DNA from: Eumeta japonica
Lineage: Eukaryota > Arthropoda > Insecta > Lepidoptera > Psychidae
Direction of reading: 5' to 3'
Length of the DNA: 64,000 bases
Assembly (NCBI GenBank): GCA_005406025.1
Contig: BGZK01001021.1
Coordinates: 62,001 to 126,000 of the forward strand
Positions within the stretch are counted from its first letter, which is position 1. Every line of letters starts with the position of its first letter. The notes under the pieces were generated by a model, which saw only the letters and a list, made by a program, of their open reading frames with translations, had not been told where the DNA came from and made no database searches. This document shows positions 61,401 through 64,000 of this stretch, in pieces. Position numbers and translations under genes: made by a program.

Positions 61401-63601
61401 AGAATGTCGGATTATGCTTAGGGTAGGGTTCCGAAGCCATTACTACAAATAAATGCAATTCAAGATATGTCGACTATCACCTCTTAAACTAGTGAAAATT
61501 AAAGTGCACCAGCAAAAGAGCGTATCTTCATGGCACCTACGTCATTTTTTTGAAAAGCGCAGTTTTTAGCAATAACTCAATAACGACATATCTGATCATG
61601 TTCAAAAAAAAATCCGTTGAATCTTTTGAAATTTCCTTTGAAAAGAAATTTCCAAATGTTTTGATGTCTCACAGACAATGTGATAGAAATGTGACATTGC
61701 AGAACATATTCTACAATAAAAGAAACAATTGTTTCAGACTATTTCGCTTAAGTTAAGTTACCTTTTTGATGTAGTGTGACATTTCTGTCACACATCCTTT
61801 AATTCTTTTTTTTCTACATAAATAAGATAAATTAAGATTTTTCCAGAAGCATATAGTGTATTTTTATTTCTTTCAATTAACATTTTACGCTGCTTATTTT
61901 ATTTTATTTTTGTCTCGCGCTACAGAGCGTTAAATTAGATTCCGTACTACATCCGCCAACATTTTTTTTTAAATTTACTCTCATAACCCACATCGCTCAG
62001 CGAAGTGAACGATTGATGGATAGTTTACATGCTGTCCATTTTGCTATAACTCGCTACTGGCCCGTAGCCCGTAAACTTTTACACTGTTTAACCGTTCGTC
62101 GAGAAAATCGGTATATTAGATATTTCAATATTCTTATAATACGCTCTTTGTTTTTTTAACTTTAACGTACGTGTCGATGACGGGCATTCGACTTTGAAAT
62201 ATAAAGAAATTCATTCTGTTTCCACCTAGATGTACAAACTTTACATACACTCCAATTGTTCGAAAGGGTTGAACAACATCTGAACAACTGAAAGGGCCAA
62301 CAAGTAGTTTTATACAATATTTACATAAGCTTTTTATATGAAAGGTATATAATAATATTGTATGCGTAATATGATTATATAGTACAAATATATTGATTGT
62401 GACATATTTTACAAAATAACATTGATTTTTTTTATTGTCTTAGATGAAAACGGGCGTATAACTGAGGCTGATTTTGCTGAGTTACTTTTAGCATACGCTG
62501 GCTATCCTGCCAAGAAGAAATCACGAATGTTGAAGCGTGTTAAGAAAGCGTATGTAAATTTTTCTATTTCAGCAAAGGAATTTAATATAATCTTAGACAT
62601 AAGATTTCCGTATTTTCATTATAAAATTAAGAAAGAAAGCTTAAATGTAGGAAAGGCGTGTCTTGCCGGTTTTTTTTCTTGTTTTACAGAACAGGTGGTG
62701 AATGGATGAATTTGCTAGTACTAGTGTAAAATTGCACCTTGGACACAAGTATATTATAATGAACTTCCCTAATTAATATACACATACAGTAAAAAGATTA
62801 TATCCATCCATATATTTATTAGTAGGGACAGGGCAGTCAAATATACCAATATGGCACCACCCATCCTTCAGTGCTGATATGCTGAAATACTCCATTCAAA
62901 TGCAATTTTTTAGTCGTTTTTGTAGTTTACTATTTCACATGACGTCAGATTTTTCAATATTCAAATAAGGGGTGGAAATGGATCACAGAGTATATCTTGT
63001 TATTTTTTTTTAGTTTTCTTCAAAACTTTATAGACATTGTCATCACAATGTCTATAAAGTAATTTATCCAATCTTGTGTCATCATAAATTACTCTTTCTT
63101 ACAAACTCAGGTGGTGCCGTTTAGCTGATTCAATGAAATCATATTCTGACTTTGTATTTATATAATAGTTGAAATAATTTGTAAGACAAAACTTGGGCTT
63201 GCATAAAACGATTAATGGATGTCTGTGGACTCTCTCGTATCATAGGCGAAGATCGTCGTACCATTTGGAAATCTGTGTTCTCTGTTTACCCTTTTGAGAA
63301 ATAGTTTATAGTACTAATAGTAAAGGAGTAATAACACTATAATAATAATAATAAATAAATGAAATTTGAAATACAATGTTTAGTTTCCGCGACCACGGCG
63401 TAGGCATCACGAAAGACGACTACCTGAAGTTCTTCCATCTGTTGAACAACATCAACGACGTGGACACCGCGCTGACCTTCTACCACATAGCGGGCGCCTC
63501 CATCGACCAGGCGACCCTGAGGCACGTGGCGCGCACCGTCGCGCACGTCGACCTGGATCCGCACGTCATTAATGTCGTCTTCACGATTTTCGACGAGAAC
63601 A
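40216..63601 (+). CDS. MICU1: MICU1, mitochondrial calcium uptake protein 1 (partial, 3' end off window)
   Basis: EF-hand regulator of the mitochondrial calcium uniporter, in the intermembrane space at the inner membrane; with MICU2-type partners it keeps MCU shut at low calcium and opens it when calcium rises. Nine coding exon positions join without phase error to 431 complete codons; human MICU1 is 476 residues, so only a C-terminal part is missing. In order: basic presequence, hydrophobic stretch [15 protein letters not shown], acidic ESESDSDVD, polybasic KKKRYRKEK with GFRDRK, the duplicated exon 3, [19 protein letters not shown], canonical EF-hand [51 protein letters not shown], and the start of the last EF-hand (IFDEN) cut by the final intron. 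The start ATG has A at -3. Close match to animal MICU1 rather than MICU2/3 (KKK...GFRDRK, DVDTAL, YFFG). Confidence 0.96.
40551..40677 (+). CDS. MICU1: MICU1 coding exon 2 (acidic and polybasic)
   Basis: 127 bp, acceptor GATCTTTTAG, donor AAG|GTATGT. Codes [26 protein letters not shown] and [16 protein letters not shown]. The lysine/arginine run corresponds to the KKKKR stretch of human MICU1 that binds cardiolipin and MCU. Confidence 0.94.
40772..40931 (+). CDS. MICU1: MICU1 alternative exon 3a
   Basis: 160 bp, acceptor GTGATTAG, donor ATG|GTAATC, phase 0 in and 1 out. Begins [20 protein letters not shown] and ends [15 protein letters not shown] plus one base. It keeps the Arg and Lys residues (NRMR, PDK, FRY) equivalent to human R119, K126 and R129, which contact the MCU Asp ring. 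The variable part reads VKITYGEST. Exclusive with 3b by frame. Confidence 0.93.
41327..42583 (+). repeat. Dispersed GGGTTCCG family, copy 2, with nested mariner (MICU1 intron 3a-3b)
   Basis: Same motif order as the 3605-4340 copy (CAAGAGCATGTTGAACCATG at the start, AACTATAAGGGTTCCGTTTT near the end) but interrupted by about 570 bp of mariner sequence. It lies between the two alternative MICU1 exons. Confidence 0.7.
41790..42360 (-). pseudogene. Mariner transposase fragment inside copy 2
   Basis: From ATG at 42238 the minus strand reads [20 protein letters not shown] and CRDWF, then an in-frame TGA at 42088-42086, then on in the same frame [39 protein letters not shown] and [12 protein letters not shown]. 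This is the N-terminal HTH half of a mariner transposase; the DD34D catalytic domain is missing, so it is dead. Confidence 0.88.
43124..43283 (+). CDS. MICU1: MICU1 alternative exon 3b
   Basis: 160 bp, acceptor AATAAATAG with a poor pyrimidine tract, donor ATG|GTAAAT, same phases as 3a. Begins [20 protein letters not shown] and ends [15 protein letters not shown] plus one base; 37 of 53 residues equal 3a. The variable part is LQAQHHDQH with three His. GC-rich and synonymous-site diverged, so an old duplication kept under selection. Confidence 0.93.
44304..44924. mobile_element. Non-autonomous pogo/Tigger-like element (MICU1 intron 3)
   Basis: About 621 bp with ends CTGTTGAACCTCGATAACTC (left) and, as reverse complement, CAGTTGAACCTCGATAAATT (right), flanked by TA on both sides. 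Internally CCTCTATAACTTAAAA-like units recur. No transposase frame. Confidence 0.75.
45435..45472 (+). CDS. MICU1: MICU1 coding exon 4 (38 bp)
   Basis: Acceptor AATTTGCAG, donor AAG|GTAAGT. With the carried G it codes [13 protein letters not shown], matching HLGLDQY...K of vertebrate MICU1. Phase 0 at its end. Confidence 0.93.
46203..46214 (+). CDS. MICU1: Candidate MICU1 12-nt microexon (Asn-Met-Asp-Glu)
   Basis: A strong acceptor TTCTTATCTTTTCAG is followed by exactly 12 bases AACATGGATGAG and a donor GTACTG. Phase 0 on both sides, so inclusion adds NMDE between YDPK and SINSRLN without changing frame. Family knowledge: the vertebrate MICU1.1 isoform inserts a 12-nt exon (EFWQ) at this same junction, after ...DGK. 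Sequence alone cannot prove use; the donor is only fair and such signals arise by chance. Confidence 0.5.
46215..48035. other. MICU1 intron, nothing recognised
   Basis: AT-rich intron between the candidate microexon and exon 5 with no clear element. Confidence 0.5.
48036..48150 (+). CDS. MICU1: MICU1 coding exon 5
   Basis: 115 bp, acceptor TTTTGTACAG, donor TCTA|GTGAGT. Codes [38 protein letters not shown], matching [20 protein letters not shown] of human MICU1. Confidence 0.95.
48946..49628 (-). CDS. Sulfotransferase exon 3, catalytic domain
   Basis: 683 bp, acceptor TTTCCAAAG, starts [20 protein letters not shown] and ends RQYVRK then TAA; an AATAAA overlaps the stop codon on this strand. 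Carries the 3'-phosphate-binding motif and the rest of the Sulfotransfer_2-type fold. Confidence 0.93.
48946..52259 (-). CDS. Carbohydrate sulfotransferase (CHST8-14 / HNK-1 type), nested in MICU1 intron
   Basis: Golgi type II membrane enzyme that moves sulfate from PAPS to a sugar of a glycan. Three exons: 52062-52259, 50297-50537 and 48946-49628, joining to 373 residues plus stop with correct phases. Residues ~27-45 ([17 protein letters not shown]) form the signal anchor. The 5'-phosphosulfate loop is [20 protein letters not shown] and the 3'-phosphate motif is [32 protein letters not shown] follows, as in CHST10/11-like enzymes, and the C-terminus is [18 protein letters not shown]. Length fits the family (about 350-430). 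It lies antisense in MICU1 intron 5 (48151-56674). Acceptor sugar cannot be told. The final exon is much more GC-rich than its surroundings. Confidence 0.92.
50297..50537 (-). CDS. Sulfotransferase exon 2, PAPS 5'-loop
   Basis: 241 bp, acceptor AAAGTTACAG, donor TTAG|GTGAGT. Starts [20 protein letters not shown] (stem) and ends with the [15 protein letters not shown] loop. The preceding stem is Arg-rich. Confidence 0.9.
50640..50818 (-). other. GC-rich open stretch between sulfotransferase exons 1 and 2
   Basis: On the minus strand an acceptor-like TGTTCCACAG is followed by about 56 open codons ([20 protein letters not shown] ... [14 protein letters not shown]) ending in TAG directly before GTTAAA. 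Composition is like coding DNA, but I recognise no protein. It could be an alternative or poison exon of the sulfotransferase, or an old insertion. Confidence 0.3.
52062..52259 (-). CDS. Sulfotransferase exon 1, signal anchor
   Basis: 66 codons from ATG (52259), beginning [20 protein letters not shown] with the membrane segment near residues 27-45, donor CTG|GTAAAT. A second in-frame Met at codon 4 could serve instead. Phase 0 out. Confidence 0.8.
52672..53461 (-). mobile_element. 5'-truncated RTE-like LINE with 14-bp target duplication
   Basis: Minus-strand text from the ORF2 C-terminus: [84 protein letters not shown] and [20 protein letters not shown]. One frameshift near 53220 splits it. 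Exact ACCTGCATTTGAAT repeats at 52672-52685 and 53448-53461 flank the insert. Confidence 0.88.
53500..53770 (+). repeat. SINE-like fragment
   Basis: Contains TACAGACGTGAAATAGCAG, TTTTCGCTGTTGGATTTCG and AGTGAGTAAGAGTTCCAGTG, shared in order with the copy at 58850-59060. Confidence 0.45.
53780..54700 (+). mobile_element. Decayed mariner transposon (MICU1 intron 5)
   Basis: Plus-strand frames give [82 protein letters not shown] and [11 protein letters not shown], the order of a mariner transposase. The first catalytic Asp is Asn (TGNEIW) and several stops and frameshifts are present, so it is inactive. Confidence 0.85.
55485..55537. repeat. Perfect 21-bp hairpin
   Basis: Arms 55485-55505 and 55517-55537 are exact inverted copies (GTAATTATTACGTGTACTAT...) around an 11-nt loop. 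A smaller stem GAGGGC/GCCCTC follows at 55560-55585. Intronic. Confidence 0.9.
55742..55910 (+). repeat. Dispersed ACTAGC family copy
   Basis: TACTAGCCGTTCAATCCACC, then GACTACGCTGCGCATAAAC and AATCATGATCCCGCTTTC. Same layout as the copies near 28831 and 56967. Confidence 0.45.
56675..56835 (+). CDS. MICU1: MICU1 coding exon 6, first canonical EF-hand
   Basis: 161 bp, acceptor TTCGTGCAG, donor AAG|GTAACT. Contains [20 protein letters not shown]: loop positions 1, 3, 5, 9 and 12 are D, N, D, D, E, so calcium binding should be intact. Ends [14 protein letters not shown]. Confidence 0.96.
56965..57640 (+). repeat. Dispersed ACTAGC family copy, longest
   Basis: Starts ACTAGCGGTCACCCGCCCGC, continues with degenerate GATCCCGGTT/ATTCCGGTT units, then carries two copies of a CCGTCCAGTCATCAGC / AACATCC...ACATACTTTTACAT segment about 115 bp apart (57250-57300 and 57370-57420). 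No coding capacity; probably a retroelement 3' region. Confidence 0.55.
57671..58465 (-). repeat. Dispersed GGGTTCCG family, copy 3 (inverted)
   Basis: Reverse orientation of the family at 3605-4340: AAAAACGGAACCCTTATAGT at its low end and GAGCATGATTCGAGATGCTC at its high end, with the intervening blocks in matching reverse order. Confidence 0.7.
58850..59060 (+). repeat. SINE-like tail (Lepidoptera type)
   Basis: GCAGCTTCCGCTGTTG, GCCGGCAATGCACTGGTGTC, TCCTCTGGAGTTGCGAGTGC and CCATGGGCGGCGGTGACCAT match the tail of a SINE family I recall from Lepidoptera genomes. It abuts MICU1 exon 7. Confidence 0.6.
59132..59267 (+). CDS. MICU1: MICU1 coding exon 7
   Basis: 136 bp, acceptor TTGTTTCAG, donor CCAG|GTAACA. 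Codes [40 protein letters not shown] and QRKLP, matching SALTTYFFG...KNFLEFQRKLQ of the family. Confidence 0.95.
61076..61330 (+). repeat. Degenerate ACTAGC-family tail
   Basis: Degenerate CCCGCTCGATTTTATCTC / GATCCGAGTCC units then GATCGGTTCAGCTGTTCC and CTGACAAACAAACACACTGAC, the same tail style as in the 56965-57640 copy. Confidence 0.4.
61396..61615 (+). repeat. Dispersed GGGTTCCG family, copy 4 (5' part only)
   Basis: AGAGAATGTCGGATTATGC, GGGTAGGGTTCCGAAGCCAT and CAGCAAAAGAGCGTATCTTC match the start of copies 1 and 2; the distal half is missing. Confidence 0.6.
62444..62549 (+). CDS. MICU1: MICU1 coding exon 8
   Basis: 106 bp, acceptor TATTGTCTTAG, donor AAAGC|GTATGT. Codes (D)[18 protein letters not shown] and [11 protein letters not shown]. 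The donor at 62549 rather than the GTAAAT four bases later is chosen because only it gives the KKAFRDHG join to exon 9. Confidence 0.93.
63025..63060. repeat. Perfect 16-bp hairpin
   Basis: ACTTTATAGACATTGT and its exact inverse around CATC, in the MICU1 intron before exon 9. Looks like an RNA stem or a footprint; no element recognised. Confidence 0.9.
63384..63601 (+). CDS. MICU1: MICU1 coding exon 9 (last in window)
   Basis: 218 bp, acceptor ACAATGTTTAG, donor AACA|GTGAGT. Codes [39 protein letters not shown] and [20 protein letters not shown], ending FDEN with the second canonical EF-hand split by the intron. GC-rich third positions compared with the other exons. Confidence 0.95.
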
Positions 63602-64000
63602 GTGAGTCTTACTGAAATCTATGTTGTTTTTCTAAAAAAATTTATGTAATTGTCTAAATGGATCAGAAAAGCCTAAATAGTGGCACTCCATTTGCTTCTT
63701 ATAACAACTATGTATTTTATTGCAATACTTTTTGAAAAGTTACTCCACAATGTATATAAATTATCAACATAAAATCTTGATTAAATACGAATTACTCAGT
63801 AATTTTTAAGTTAAGTTAAACATTAACCTGCTTACTCCGTCCCTAGACGACAATGTCGAATTGTTGGTTTCAGACATATCGACATACATCCCTGGGATGT
63901 AATGATTAAACCTATTAAAATTTTACTCGCTATATTTTGTTTTCAAACTGTGTTCTTTTATTATCCTACCGATCGTCAAACTTTGGACTCCCACAAAGAA

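Larger units (their letters stand above)
59268..62443. other. MICU1 intron 7, mostly featureless
   Basis: Apart from the two repeats listed at 61076 and 61396, AT-rich sequence without recognised genes. Confidence 0.5.

Noticed and set aside
61550..61756. 68-codon frame in MICU1 intron 7
   Set aside because: Starts inside the GGGTTCCG repeat copy and has no recognisable content.

Overview
The window looks like AT-rich chromosomal DNA of an insect, most likely a moth or butterfly. That is an inference from compact exons in long AT-rich introns, several decayed mariner copies, pogo-like and hAT-like short elements, a SINE tail of a type I associate with Lepidoptera, and fragments of Jockey-, RTE- and I-like LINEs. 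I saw no rRNA, tRNA or CRISPR array. The coding content is three spliced genes; almost everything else is intron, intergenic DNA or dead transposons.

1) Minus strand, about 31.0 kb down to the left edge: the N-terminal two thirds of the E1 subunit of mitochondrial 2-oxoglutarate dehydrogenase (OGDH). A 5'UTR exon, the start exon and every following exon to residue ~690 can be joined with correct splice phases; the 3' exons lie outside the window. One internal position is served by three alternative exons (A 14543-14660, B 12432-12564, C 10552-10654), each of length 1 mod 3 and with the same phases, so exactly one can be used per transcript.

2) Plus strand, 40216 to beyond the right edge: MICU1, the EF-hand gatekeeper of the mitochondrial calcium uniporter. 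Its third coding exon exists in two copies (3a 40772-40931, 3b 43124-43283; both 160 bp, 37 of 53 residues identical), which are also mutually exclusive by frame. A candidate 12-nt microexon (46203-46214) lies where, as I recall, vertebrate MICU1.1 carries its muscle-specific four-residue microexon.

3) Minus strand, 48946-52259: a complete three-exon carbohydrate sulfotransferase of 373 residues, nested in the 8.5-kb MICU1 intron 5.

OGDH and MICU1 stand head to head about 9 kb apart. MICU1 sets calcium entry into mitochondria and OGDH is one of the matrix dehydrogenases that calcium activates in animals, so the window pairs a calcium gate with a calcium-responsive enzyme, each with exon choices in a regulatory segment. 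The gap between them holds LINE remnants and a non-autonomous hAT element that stops about 200 bp before the MICU1 start codon.

The introns carry three mariner remnants, two pogo/Tigger-like elements with TIRs, four copies of a dispersed family bearing AGGGTTCCGT and CGGAACCCT motifs, a piggyBac-like fragment (weak), a degenerate purine-rich minisatellite, a 5'-truncated RTE-like LINE with a 14-bp target duplication, and several long perfect hairpins that I cannot assign to any element.
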